Assembly: GCA_963555705.1 (NCBI GenBank)
Contig: OY743180.1
Coordinates: 43,990,129 to 44,054,128, forward strand
Length of the DNA: 64,000 nt
Source of the DNA: Ligustrum vulgare
Taxonomy: Eukaryota; Streptophyta; Magnoliopsida; Lamiales; Oleaceae
Direction of reading: 5' to 3'
The notes beneath the pieces are model-generated. The model was given only the letters and a program-made list of their open reading frames with translations. It ran no database searches and had not been told where the DNA came from. Positions 1 through 12,199 of this stretch are shown one piece after another. The position numbers and the translations under genes were made by a program. Position 1 is the first letter of the stretch; each line of letters opens with the position of its first letter.

Positions 1-593
1 CAAAGTATTATCGAAATCCCAGGTAGCCGTAGCTTTGAACCCGCTATTCCATGTGACAATATCGACAACATCACACACAACACTTAAGTCTTTTGTTCCA
101 TACAAGTTTTAGCTTTAGCGCGTTAATGACCTTACACCCGTCCGACTCGTGAATTTTTCAAAAAGTAACTCCAAGCTTTCCTTAAAGTGGCACCACTTCT
201 AAGTTCATATAGGTGAAGTTCTTCCGGTATCTTTGTTACATTTAGAGATACTTGTAATTCTGAACTTCATAAAGAGTTTTAAAACTCAGTCATGCAACTG
301 TAACAACCAACAATTTTAATCTAGAATGAGATATGTTTTGACAAAGTGTTGAAACTATCCACTTATAGAATGACTTGTTGTTACCCTTTGAACTCATGAA
401 TTACTCATTTCGTAATGATGGGTAGGGTTTCGTCATTGGCGGATCTTTATAAAGAAGTTTCATCACATCCTACTCGATTATGTTCTTTTGATTTTACATA
501 AGATATAAAGTAAAGCTTTAGCTTAACTTTTTCACAAGTTATTGAATCACTATTTGATTCAGTTTTATATGTTTATGTCTAGACTTCTTTTGA

Positions 594-595
<2 letters not shown>
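1..595 (-). repeat. Internal part of a copia-type LTR element (minus strand), partial
   Basis: The first ~50 bases (CAAAGTATTATCGAAATCC, then GGTAGCCGTA) recur at 16433-16482. There they lie just inside the polypurine tract and LTR start of a minus-strand retroelement. By analogy the window opens inside another copy of that element whose LTR lies outside to the left. No reading frame longer than about 60 codons is visible, so this part is non-coding or fully decayed. The assignment rests only on the shared ~50 bases and is an inference. Confidence 0.4.

Positions 596-630
<35 letters not shown>
596..630. repeat. (GT)n microsatellite
   Basis: About 17 GT units without interruption. Confidence 0.95.
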
Positions 631-631
<1 letters not shown>

Positions 632-3345
632 TCACTTCGCAATTATTTGACAACACTTGTCAAATATTTCGCAATATTTTGTAGTTTATTTTGTGCACTT
701 TATAGATTTCAAAATAATATTACTTTAAACTTTATTTTAAAGTTTAATTGTACTACTCCCACACTTCTAGGATAGACTCAAAATTATTCTTTCACTCAAT
801 GAAAGAATCTAACTTTATATTACAGTTTATTTACTCGATAAAAGAAATTGTTTTGGGAATTCTTTCACTCAATTGAAAGAAATAGAATCTTAATTCCATG
901 AACAAATTTTGTTCTAACAATAGTTTAATTGTCTCCTCAACGAGTACAATAAGTATTTTATAATATTTGTTTGAATTACCCCCAGACTTTGGGATAAATT
1001 TCAAATTTCTCAATTTTATTTAAGTGAATGACTCTCCTTGTAAACCACAATGTTCAACAATAATCCATATATGATAATGTTTTTCACATATGATATCAAT
1101 TATTGATATCAATACCAATTAGATAGACTCATTCTATCATATCATCTTGCACACTTTCTCAAATTATATAAGAATAATAATCAAACTTGATTATACACAA
1201 TAGTACGAAATAAGATGATAACAAAATCTGAGCAAAAATTTCATAAAATGTATTTATGTATAGTAAATAAGCCTCTATTTATTCAAATTTCTCAAATAAT
1301 CAAATAAGATATTTGCATATCTATTTAATTAAAGGCAAATTGATTACAAATACTTCACATGAGTATCTACAATGGATTCACATATTTTAAGAGAAAAATA
1401 CTTTATTGTTGCATGATAAACATTTATCATTTGCCTAATATACATGCCATATAATTATCTCATATACCAATTCCATTTAGCTTTTATATTATGAATTAAA
1501 TGTAACATATATTTATACCTCATAGAGTCCAAGCATGTGAAATTTATATGATTCAATACTTATATCATGCTATTAATTAATTTATATAGACTGACTTTCC
1601 TTTTTCTTTTGTCACAATTATATAGGCATGTTTCTTTATTGAGAAGTATTTATTTTGTTTGTTTACTAATGTACCCCTATTTATTACTTCCAATTAATAG
1701 TTTTGATACTTAAAATAAGGATAAGTTCAGAATTTTCTTTACAAAAATTACATTTTCAATAAAATTAAATATATTTTCTTAATCTATGTGAAAAGTCAAA
1801 CCAACCTATATAAATAAGACGAATGGAGTATAAGAGTAACATACTCATCATAATGAGATTTCAAGATATTCAAAGATTGATAACCTTACTAAGGTTAAAA
1901 TCACATGCATAAATGAAACTTCATTTTTATAAATTTAAAATTTCAAAATCACGTACTTCATAATTTTCCACTAATTAAGTAGTTTATTGATTTATTCAAT
2001 AATCAAGATAGAATTTCACTTCACCAATGCACACATTGTTACCAACAATATCATTAAATCTTAATCTTAATCTTATCTTACTTATATATAAAAGTAGCAT
2101 AACCATTACCAAAATATACACAGAATTTTCCATCAAAAAGACTTTCTAAATTTGGAAAAAAAAATTGCTAAAAAATAATATGTTAAATATTTTAACAATT
2201 ATTATTTTACATGTGTCATTAATTGCATTATCATCCGTGCTATGCTATTAATAACATCAAAATATTATTTTTTCTATTTATTATTATTATTATTATTATT
2301 TTGAAATCAAAAAATATTTAATATGGGTGTCAAGTTAAAAATTACAGTGAGAAGTTTAATATAACCTAACAAATTATAGCAAATTGTAAATATATTTTCC
2401 GTAAAATCGTATAAAAAATTAAAGGTAAAGTTTTATTTTGTATTATTTATTTTTTTCTCAATATCTAATTCATTTTAAATTATATCATTTTAGTCCTATA
2501 ATATTATCTATAATTATGTAATAAAATTCATTTTAGTCATAGATGATTAATTTTTGTTCTGATTTTTTGTCATCAAATTAAAATAAATAACAGTTATACG
2601 AATTTTTATGACAAATCCAATTAAGTTGGGTTAATTTTAAAAACTTAAGATTTCTTCAATTCATTTATCATTGTCACATTATTTTTATTTATTTACTGAT
2701 TATGTTTATTTTTCTATTTTTATTATAAATTTAAATAACTAAAACATGCAAAAATATATTACAAATTTTAGCAATTAGTTCATATAATTTCTATTAAACA
2801 ATTGATCCATCAGTAATTTTTATTAAAATAATAATACAACAATATGAATAAAGAAATTGTCAGTATGAAGAAAGAATAATCAATTAATGTAACAATATTT
2901 ATTAAAATTAATGATTATTTTTTTAGAAAAACACTTGAAATTAATAATTAATGCTTCAAAATCAAATTATACCAAAAAAGTCTTTCATACACCTCTTTTG
3001 GGAAGAATATGATGAAAAACAATATATGAAAAGAAAAGCATTGATTTTAAGAAGAATATGTAAGTTGAGTTTTGCACATATATTATATGAGCATAATTTT
3101 GTAATTCAAAAGTTTTTTTTTTTTAAAAAAGAAAATTTCATTTATTGAACGTTAATTCTAGAAATGGAGTTGATATGTTAATAGTACAATCTCTAAAACC
3201 CTTAATTCATAGTCTATTTTTCCGTAAAGAGATAAAAGAATTCAACGGTGTACCATTTTATTAAAATATTAAAAATTAATTATTTGCCGTAAAAAATGAT
3301 AAAACTTTATTTCTTAATTTTATTAACATATATAGACAAAAAGAC

Positions 3346-3349
<4 letters not shown>
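631..3349. other. AT-rich non-coding DNA
   Basis: Very AT-rich sequence with short homopolymer tracts and small hairpins, for example TTTCACTCAATGAAAGAA near 790. The only open frames are about 60 codons long, lack recognisable motifs and look like chance. No RNA gene or element terminus was recognised. Confidence 0.7.

Positions 3350-3405
<56 letters not shown>
3350..3405. repeat. (AT)n microsatellite
   Basis: About 28 consecutive AT units. Confidence 0.95.
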
Positions 3406-3408
<3 letters not shown>

Positions 3409-4120
3409 TATATTTTGATTAATAATTTTTTTTATTGACATATAATTAAATATGTATTTAATTAATTTCAATTAAATGTATCACATTTAAATATTAAAAA
3501 TTATTAATCATACGAAGGATCTCTTGAGTTGAATTCCACTTTCGTGCATCGTCAATATTGCTTAATTTGTTACATTTATTTATATATAGGACCGCATACA
3601 TTTAATTTATTACAATTATTTTATTTTATCTAAATTATAATATTTTGACAGTTATTATTTCAATTTACGTTAGTCAAAAATATTTGGATGAAATTTTTTA
3701 TTAATTCTATACAACATATATTAGAAAAATGCATTATTTAATTTATATTTGAGCAATTGTTTAAATATATTTTGTCTATAGCAACTTTCATGTATCACAT
3801 GGGTGTGAGCTACTATAAACTGTATAAAATATGTATTATTTTAAGATGTTTTTCAAAATTGATGAGAATTATATTTATTTCTTTTTTGAGCATTCGTTGA
3901 CAGTCTGTGACTCTGTATCATTAATCAAAGCAAATTATGCGTTTAATTTTTTTCTACTTTGTAATGATATTTACAATAAAATTATTTCATATCGTTCTTC
4001 TGTACAACGTATGTGTGTGATATTTGTTTAGTATTTAATAACTAAATTCAATTTCAATGGTATGCACACAACTTTTTATAATGCATTTATAGGTTTATAT
4101 GGAAAAAGATACGGGTTTTT

Positions 4121-4253
4121 CCCCTCCCCGTGACGGGGAGGGGAAAAAACTCCATCCCCTCACAAGGGGCCCACTGCCACCCCCCAAGTGGGCCCCGCCC
4201 CCTTGTGAGGGGACAGGGAAAAATGCTCCCCTCCCCGTCGCGTGACGGGGAGC
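4121..4253. repeat. GC-rich triple-hairpin foldback (MITE-like)
   Basis: A GC-rich island in AT-rich DNA built from three consecutive inverted repeats. The first is a perfect 11-bp palindrome around one base (4121-4131 against 4133-4143, core CCCCTCCCCGT). The second pairs CCCCTCACAAGG near 4154 with CCTTGTGAGGGG near 4202. The third pairs GCTCCCCTCCCCGT-type sequence near 4225 with ACGGGGAGC near 4245. The two outer hairpins share the CTCCCCGT/ACGGGGAG core. Open frames on both strands here are a by-product of the palindromes. It resembles a foldback MITE; no target-site duplication could be fixed. Confidence 0.6.
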
Positions 4254-6109
4254 AATTCCCTGAAAAAATAAAGTATGATAATATGGTATTCTTTATTGCA
4301 AATTTATCATTTATACTCACACACGAAAAATATTATACAAATACGTGATAACTACTTACCTATGCCAATGAACTTCGTAATTTTCTTCACCATTGCTTGT
4401 ACTCATCCTCTCACAACTTTTAAAAGTCTCCTTTAGGACTTAATTATATTACCCACACATTTGAGGTATAACAAAATTAAATTCAATATTCTTTTCGTTA
4501 AAAAAATAAATTTACAATACAATTTATTAAATGTATTTTAGTGATTACATTTAATCACTTCTTCTATTGACAACAATATTGTCAAATACATAAGTGACGC
4601 TATCACTTTATTAAGTTATACTTCTCTATTTTAGAAGTAAAGATAATGTTGTTTATGTGATCCAACTTAATTACTTGTTTGCATTTTAATATTCTTTAAA
4701 CTTGTCAAAGTTTCTGTTAGGATATTTGTTCACAATCACAATATAATTTCAAAAATTCAGAAATTATAATTTGAATATTTTGGCTAAATTCAACTTTTAT
4801 TTATAATTTTTCAACTCAGTTGAAAAAACATTTTGTAATAAAGCCTCAATTGTTTTATTGATGTTTTTTGTTGCAAGAGATTGTTATCTCCACAATGAGC
4901 ACAATACAATTTTCATTTTCTTTTTTTTTTAACCTTATCCCACATATTTGGAATAAGCACAATTTATAATTCTTTCATATAATTTGAAATAGATGAATTT
5001 ATTGTTCTTTCACTTATTGAAAGACTTTGTTTTCCGAGGTGAGTAAATTTTTTTAATAAAATAAATCACAATGTTAATCAATGGTCGTGATAAAATCATA
5101 TTTGTGATCTCATCATCCAATTGTATAAATAATTATCACTTTTCATATGATCATTGTAATAATCACAACAAGTATAGAAAAACTCGATTTCATGTATTCA
5201 CATTTACGTGAGAATTTACATATTTTCAATAATTGTTATGCATCTCTATGTATCAACATTTAATAAAAAAAATACTTCAATATTTTAGGAACTCCATTTC
5301 ACATCATCATATAATAAAAAGACATCACTAATAAACACAATTTTATTCACGTGTTTATAAAATTCTAATGTCAATGTCAAGAGTCCAATTGATTCCTATA
5401 TCAATGTACTTGCATATCGTAAAAGAGAAATACACGTCTAATAAATGAATCAAATAGAAACAAATTATTGAAAGAACATATACTTTCAAATTTTCACTAT
5501 CATGAAAAAAAATTCATAATGAATAATCACATAGTTAAAATATCATATCTCAATTATTCAAAAAATATAATTCATGATAAAATAATGATCATGATAAGAG
5601 AATTTGAAACTACTATAACATTCTTCTTATCAAATTCCATTTAGATCACAACTCTTTATTAAAAATGATAAACGTTCTGTAAACAATTTCAATGTATTAA
5701 ACGGTTTCAAAATTGAATCAATTACTCAGAACTCCAAATTTCTAATGCATAATAATATCAATCATTATTTTATATAGATGCATTGTATCAATAACCAACA
5801 GAATTTAGAAAATTGAAGGCACCAAAAAACTGCAATTTTAATTTTTACATGGAAAGATACAATCTTTCATGCATTTTTCATGTTTTCATGCATAGAGTAT
5901 TTAGAACTCATTAATTAAAATGGTTCATTTCAATTTTTCGAGTCATTCTAGATTTATGAAAATCTTAATAGCATTTGAGTAATTTCTTTCACACATAGAT
6001 TTCCGTTTCGTAATAATATGATGATGATGATATATAACTCATTGGGTATTAACATAAATATCCTTATCTTTGAATCATTTACAAAAATACACTTTAAATC
6101 TTGGGTGCC
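4254..6109. other. AT-rich non-coding DNA
   Basis: No coding region or element end recognised. Parts such as 4900-5040 (paired TTCTTTCA/TGAAAGA runs and a GAGTAAA stretch) loosely echo 770-1030, which may reflect an ancient duplicated retroelement interior; this is weak. Confidence 0.5.
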
Positions 6110-7215
6110 ACTTTTTAAATATTATTGCCACTTTCTTGATAATTTTGTCACTTTTTAAAAAAAGTGACATAATGTCACTTATTTTAAAAAATTGATAGGT
6201 ACGTTATTTTCTCAATCAAATATAAATTAAAACCTTAGAATAAATTTATGACTTGTTAATTTTATTCAAAATATTGTAATAATTGCGCGTTTTAAAAAAA
6301 GTGATATAATGTCACTTTTTATTACTTTTTCTTTTAACTACAAAGTGATAATATGTCACTTTTTTCTACTTGAAGGTCAATTTCATTTTTTTCAATATTC
6401 ATCATTACCTAACAAATTATACAAGTCCACAAACATTAATAGATACATTACAATGGCTTTTTTTTCCTTATTACTTTTTGTTTTAACTCGCCTTCTCTTT
6501 TAATTAAAAAGTGATAAGGTGTCATTTTTTAATAAAAAAAATTATGTCATTTTTTAATTAAAAAAATTACATTTTTTTACTTGAATGTCACTTTTTTCAA
6601 TATTTAATAAAAAAGTGACACGAGATACAATGTCAATTTTTATCACTTTATCACTTTTTTAATAAAAAAGTGACACAATACACAATGCCACTTTTTATCA
6701 TTTTATCACCTTTTTTTTTTTAATAAAAAGTGACAAAATGCCAATGCCATTTTTAAAAAAAATAAAATTGACAAAATATCACTTTAAAAAAAAAAATCCT
6801 TCTACTAAAAAAGTGACATAGAGTGCCACTTTTTATCACGTTTTCATTTAACTAAAAAGTGAAATAGGGTGCCACTATTTTAAACTTTTGTCACATTTTT
6901 AATAATATTCTCATTTTTTTTAAAAAAAAGTGACACGATGCCTTTTTTTAAAAAAAAAAAAAAGTAACAATATGTCATTTTTTTATCTTTTTCTTTGAAC
7001 TAAAAAGTTAACACTTTACCACTTTTTTCTACTTGAATGTCACTTTTCAGTTTTTGCAATATTCATCACACAATCTCAAAAAAGTGGCATTATGTCACTT
7101 TTTATCACTTTTTCTTTGAAATAATATGTCATTTTTTATTACGTTTTCTATGAACTAAAATGTGACACCATGTCACGTTTTAGAAGGGAAAAAAGTGACT
7201 TTTTGTTACATTTTT
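6110..7215. repeat. Palindromic AAAGTGACA / TGTCACTTT repeat block
   Basis: Roughly 1.1 kb in which AAAAAGTGACA and its complement TGTCACTTTTT recur dozens of times. They are often arranged as short palindromes (AAAGTGACATAATGTCACTT near 6160) separated by poly-A/T. Units are degenerate and irregularly spaced at about 30-70 bp. The pattern is repeat expansion of an inverted motif rather than a simple satellite of fixed period. No coding potential. Confidence 0.8.
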
Positions 7216-7310
7216 CTACTTGATTGCTGCAAATTATATTATATACTCCTAAAACAAGTCAAGTCCCAATTGAAAAGCATTGTATCTACGATCCAATAAA
7301 ATTTGCTTAC

Positions 7311-7729
7311 CAATTCAGCATGTATTTCCTAATAATCCATGTCTCTCCACCAAGTATCAGGTATCCTTCCAAGAGTTTTGACAAGTCTCCAGACTGTGAT
7401 TAAAAAATCTTATTGGTTCTAAAGAACCTAACATTCTATACAATGTGATATGATCCAGCTCTTAAAAAAAAAAAAAAAAAAAAAAATTGTTAATAATCTC
7501 AGTGAAAAAACGGAAACCCATTTGATAATAGAGTGATTCATAAGTTTCTGTAAATGGGTCATTGCTAGATAAAATATGTGAAATCCAAAAATAACAAGTG
7601 AAAAATTAATTGTGGACTTTTAAGTTACGTGTCAAATTTCATACCTTGATTGTCTTCAGTGGGGATTGGGTTGTAGGAGCTCCAACTATTAGTTAATTCC
7701 AGAGGCGGCGTCAACACATTGACGACCAT
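7311..7729 (-). pseudogene. Two-exon fragment of an unrecognised host gene
   Basis: On the minus strand an ATG at 7729 opens 28 codons (MVVNVLTPPLELTNSW...) ending at a CAAG|GTATG donor (7645). After a 251-bp intron containing a 23-base T tract, a CACAG acceptor leads to a second exon, 7393-7311, that ends at TTG|GTAAGC. The phase-1 join continues in frame as VWRLVKTLGRIPDTWWRDMD, then one TAG (7331-7329), then more codons. Two well-placed splice pairs, kept phase and coherent protein composition support a real exon pair. The next exon would fall in the AAAGTGACA repeat block and is not visible, so the gene is truncated. I do not recognise the family. The exon structure is moderately supported and the function unknown. 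Confidence 0.4.
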
Positions 7730-8000
7730 TGTAAACTAGCGTTTTGTCCATCAAGAATTTCGAGATAATGGTGTGAATTCAAGCAATCCAGCCCATGGGT
7801 GTGTGAGTTTGCAGAGAAATGGAGTTCTGTTTTGGGATTTTTGGTTCTAGAACGTATTAATATGGTAATTAAAAGTTTTGATTAGTTAAAGGGTATTTTT
7901 TTAAATTCTTTAATTTTTTAGGTTAGTTAGTGTAATTTCCCATGACTCATTTATGCAATCTGACTTCTAATTTAATTCACATATTTAATCTGTCTCACAG

Positions 8001-8434
8001 TGTTGGAATAGTGTACCAGTCCAATTTGTTGGGCCGAACTTGAGTTACTTGTTGGACAAGAATGGTCTGAGCCGCTATCTTAACCCTAATTAGGGTATTA
8101 CTTAAACCTACAAGAACTAGGCTTTAGTTGTATGAGACGTAGGGGTTTTTTCTCTTACTAGCATAAAGAGAAAAATCAATTCTCTCAAATCCATTCCAAC
8201 GGTTAGAGATTGATGAAGTTTCAGATTCAACTCGCTGTGTGGATTCTTTTAGAGGTTGGACAATTGGACAACTGGTGATGACAAGATTGTACCTCCAGTT
8301 TCAGATTTCAGATTCACGGCGTTCATCAAGTGTATCATCTTTATCACAAATTCTATCTAAGTGTAAGGTTGATCCGGGCTATGGTTTCGAGTTTGTTTAA
8401 TTTTCGCTGTGCATGTATGACCCGAAACCTTACA
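8001..8434 (+). repeat. 5' LTR of copia copy 1
   Basis: A 434-bp repeat starting TG and ending CA, homologous along its whole length to 15030-15464. It begins TGTTGGAATAGTG and ends CGAAACCTTACA. Confidence 0.9.
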
Positions 8435-8435
8435 G

Positions 8436-8448
8436 TGGTATCAGAACC
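8436..8448 (+). other. Primer-binding site, initiator tRNA-Met type
   Basis: TGGTATCAGAACC lies one base after the 5' LTR. It is one change from the usual plant copia site TGGTATCAGAGC. Confidence 0.85.
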
Positions 8449-8599
8449 TACCTTGTTACTTGTTAGAATTTGTTTATTTCTTTGGTGAATTCAATATGAT
8501 TGAATTAATTTTTCTAGCTTTTGAGAAAATTGATTTTCTCATTTCAAATTTGATTTTCAAAAGAAAATTAATTTTGGGTCGGAAAAATTGGATCAAAAA

Positions 8600-8960
8600 C
8601 GGATATTGGATGTAACCGGGCCCGCAGCCGCCGAAGGTAGGCAGTGGCGCTGCAGCAAGGCTGCCGAGCTGCTGCTACGTGGGCAGCCAACGGCAGCAGA
8701 CGTTGATGTGGGGTTTTGCAGGTGCCGCTGCTGGTGGCAGCGGATTACACTGGTAGCATCGCTGCTACGTTGCAGAGCGAGGAATGCGCTACTTTACAGC
8801 GGCGAACTCATGCGGCTAGTGGCTGCGTTTCTTTAGCAGCGCGATAGGTAGCCGATGTTCGACAGCGAAAATCGCATCTCGTTTGGTCGATGCAGTGCCG
8901 AAGATTCTAGGGTTATTCCGTAACCGCTGGGCTGATTTTGGAAGGGGGCATCACTGCAGT
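8600..8960 (+). other. GC-rich leader patch of copia copy 1
   Basis: About 350 bp rich in GCAGCGG/GCTGCT-type motifs, in strong contrast to the AT-rich element around it. An 82-codon open frame (8588-8836) has a low-complexity Cys/Arg/Ala composition and no recognised domain, so it is probably not a gene. The copia element at 18865 has a similar GC-rich patch at the same relative place (19660-19860). Confidence 0.6.
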
Positions 8961-9239
8961 TTTCGAAGTTGTAGTCCCCTATCTGCAATTATAAAAAAGG
9001 GGCCAAGGTGCAATTATAATTTGGGGTTTTTTCTGTAATTTTTGAAATTAGAAGAGCCCTGCTTGTAATTTTGAATATAGGTCAACTGAATTTTTTTTTT
9101 TTTTTTTGATTTTCAAATTGGTTTTGACCCAATTTAAAACCTTGATCATAATTTTATTCTTGACCCATTTAAAATTATATTTTAAAAATTCACGACTTTT
9201 AAATTATTGTTAAAATTGGATTTTAACAAAATATATAAT

Positions 9240-9700
9240 TTGACCCTAAATTGAATTTTATTTTATTTAGGAGTTTTATCCTAAATTAAAACGTTAATAC
9301 AATTTGCCCTAATTATAGAATTAGAGTTTAGACTCTAATTTGGTGTTTAATTAAATTTTGATTTAATAATTAGTTAATCGATTAATGGATTATTAATTGA
9401 ATCTTATTTAGGATTTGATCCTAAATTCAATTAGCCATAAAATCTTGAAATTGGAGTTGGACTCTAATTTAGTATTTAATTAAAATTTGATTTTAATTAA
9501 ATAAACCCGTCAATAAAGTAATTGATTAATTTGATTAATTAATTACTAAATTAAATTTTATTTTCTTTTAGGAATTTTATCATAAATTAAGATGTTAATT
9601 TAATTTACCTCTTTTAAAATTAGAGTTGGACTCTAATTTGTTATTTGATTAAAATATGATTTTATAATTTGTTATTTGATTAAAATATAATTTTAATTAA
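9240..9700 (+). repeat. Degenerate tandem repeats in the copia copy 1 leader
   Basis: Three diverged copies of a unit of roughly 130-165 bp. The landmark is TTAGAGTT-GGACTCTAATTT followed by TTTAATTAAA, near 9316, 9446 and 9614, with TTTAGGAGTTTTATCCTAAATT-like sequence between. The AGAGT..GACTCTAA core is itself a short inverted repeat. No coding potential. Confidence 0.65.
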
Positions 9701-10375
9701 ATAAGTACCACTAACTAAAGTTAGTTAATTAATTATTGTTCCAATCTATTTTATCTAAATTAGTTTAGACGACCTAAATTGCTAGAAACTTGAAACTTGT
9801 TTATATATTATTAGATATTATATTTTTTATACATTTATGTGATGATTGTGTATTTAGTGGATGGTTATGGACTCGACCCATGTGATTGGTTAATTGTAGG
9901 GTTAATTCTGCTTTGATGGTTGGGCCTGTGAACATATTATTATTTAATTGGGCCCCGTGCCTATTATTTAATTTATTTGGGTCTATGAGCTCTAGTTGAT
10001 AGATATGGGTCTGCGTGTCCATTTGATTCGGGTCTACATGTCAACTAGTATAGGATACAGGTTGCATTTGACCACAGAAGACAACTAGTATAGGGTACAG
10101 GTTGCAGCAGCAGATGGGGATTATTGCATTTAACATTCGATGATCGAATACAATGTCCCCTAGGAATTGACCAACTAGTCTTCTTCATGGCTCGAGAAGA
10201 CTAGATAGATATTGTCCATAATCATCTACAACATTATTATATGTATTATTAATTGCATGGTGGATGTTAGGTAATATACATAGGAATTATGAGACCGAAC
10301 CCCTCACTTAAAATTATATTAAGTCATGTGCTTTCTATTGTTATAATGAAAAAACATAGTTTGCTATCGATGTCA

Positions 10376-10830
10376 GTTTGTTGAGTCACTCAAGGCTACT
10401 TGATGGTAGATATGTTTCTCATTATGAAGTATCAGATACTTCTGAATAATGAGTCGGACTTGACCAAAACTAAATTCTTTATTGAGTAAATCAAAAGGGA
10501 TATAATTTTGGAAGTAATTTATTAAATTCATATAACAACCAGAATCTGCTCTCGATGCGATTTGTTGAGTCACTCAAGACTGCAAGTGGGAAGGTGTGTT
10601 TTATCACTATGAAACATAAGATGTTTCTGAACAATGGGTAGAGTTTAACTGAAATCTATCTTTTGTTGAGTCACTTAAGGAGATGAGATTTTGGAGGCAT
10701 AATCAAGTAGATACATAAGATGTGTGTGACAAAGAGTTGTCTACTTAATAATTTAGGAGTCACATGGAGATGTGATTGATATAAGTATCTACCTCGATGT
10801 TTCATTAGAGTTTGTTGAGTTACTCAAGGT
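10376..10830 (+). repeat. Four spaced TTGTTGAGTCACTCAAG repeats
   Basis: The sequence TTTGTTGAGTCACTCAAG or one-base variants occurs near 10377, 10561, 10662 and 10810. Its core TTGAGT-C-ACTCAA is a perfect palindrome around one base and contains TGAGTCA, a GCN4/bZIP-type site. Each copy sits in related flanking sequence, so this is a decayed tandem duplication within the element interior. Confidence 0.7.
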
Positions 10831-11837
10831 TCTAATGGAATAAAAGGGATCCTAGCCTACTGTGAATCTAACAGGATTATACTAGATTAATGTTGAAGGT
10901 CATTAATTCTAGTAAACAGTGGGAGTAATCGATTTAATAAAAGACCTTATTAAATTGATTTGTGCATGATAATACGTGATTCTATTATTATTGTTGTTGT
11001 ATGGTTTTAAAATTTGAGTTATTACGTGAACTTATACAGTGCAATTGACACTGAGTAAGTTCATTAGACTGAAATCCTTGAATTGGCGTCGTCCTTTGAG
11101 AAATGATCTCAAAACATGATATGATCGAGAATACTCTTTTCGAACATGCCAATAATAGGACACTAAATTCATAATTGCGAGGTTTCCTTGACCGAACTGA
11201 AGAAGTGAGAAGTTTGGTGAATCTTCGAATTCAGTTTTCTATTTGATAGAGGTTAAATAATCTACTTATCCAATCGAGTATTAGATATCGATAATATACA
11301 ATGGCTAAAAGTAGAATAATTGCAAAAAATGGTAATACGCCTATTAGTAGGTAATAAAGCAAATGTTTCTTGAACAGCTTAAGAAGCTATCATCTATCTC
11401 TACCTTCTGATTCAGTTTAAAATTAGACAATTATTAATTACAGTTCTTATGAAGAACGACACTTTCACTTCATGTTTGGACATGAAATGATTATCCTATT
11501 TAATTAAGAATAATAGTTATTCGTTAACTTAGATGAGATAATATGGAAGTGAGGTAAATAACAAATTCTCTATATTCTGAATATTAATAAGGAAAAGAAG
11601 AAGTCACACTTAAATCTGACACTTGACTTATTCAATTAATATAGATATATGTAAATCTCACCTTGGAGGTAAATTGACAAGTCAATTTTTCTTTGAAAAG
11701 GAAAGGTAGGATGGTTGATCCACTGAGCCTGTTACATTCAGATGTAAGTGGGCATATGTCAGAGTGGTCTTTAGTAATTAAATAACATTGATAGTCATTG
11801 TTATGCAATTTAAATCTGAGAGTTTGAAAAGTTCAAA

Positions 11838-11860
11838 TTATATATATATATATATATAAA
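11838..11860. repeat. (TA)n microsatellite
   Basis: A short uninterrupted TA run inside the decayed copia interior. Confidence 0.85.
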
Positions 11861-12199
11861 TTAGAAGGCCAAAATGCGAAAAATATTTAAGCACATAGAT
11901 TTGATCAAAGTGAAGAATGTTTTAAAGAGATTGACTTCAAGATTATGTTATAAGAACATAATTTTGGCATAGATAACTCTTGCACATATGTCTCGGCACA
12001 ATGGCGAATCTAAAAGGACAAAGATTGCAATTGATGCAAACATTGATGAAAGCATACAAAATCTCCAAAACGGTTTTTGGAGCTTTGCACTGAAAACTTT
12101 ATATTACACACTTAGTCGTGTTCCATGATAATCGGTTGATGAATGACCATATAAGATATGGATTTCAAATGTCTAATCTTCCTTGCATTAAGATTTAAG

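Noticed and set aside
7996..8000. Target-site duplication CACAG for copia copy 1
   Set aside because: The sequence after the 3' LTR is AGTGA; no direct match, so no duplication is claimed.
8588..8836. 82-codon GC-rich frame
   Set aside because: Low-complexity Cys/Arg/Ala composition in a retroelement leader, no homologous frame in the other copia leader.
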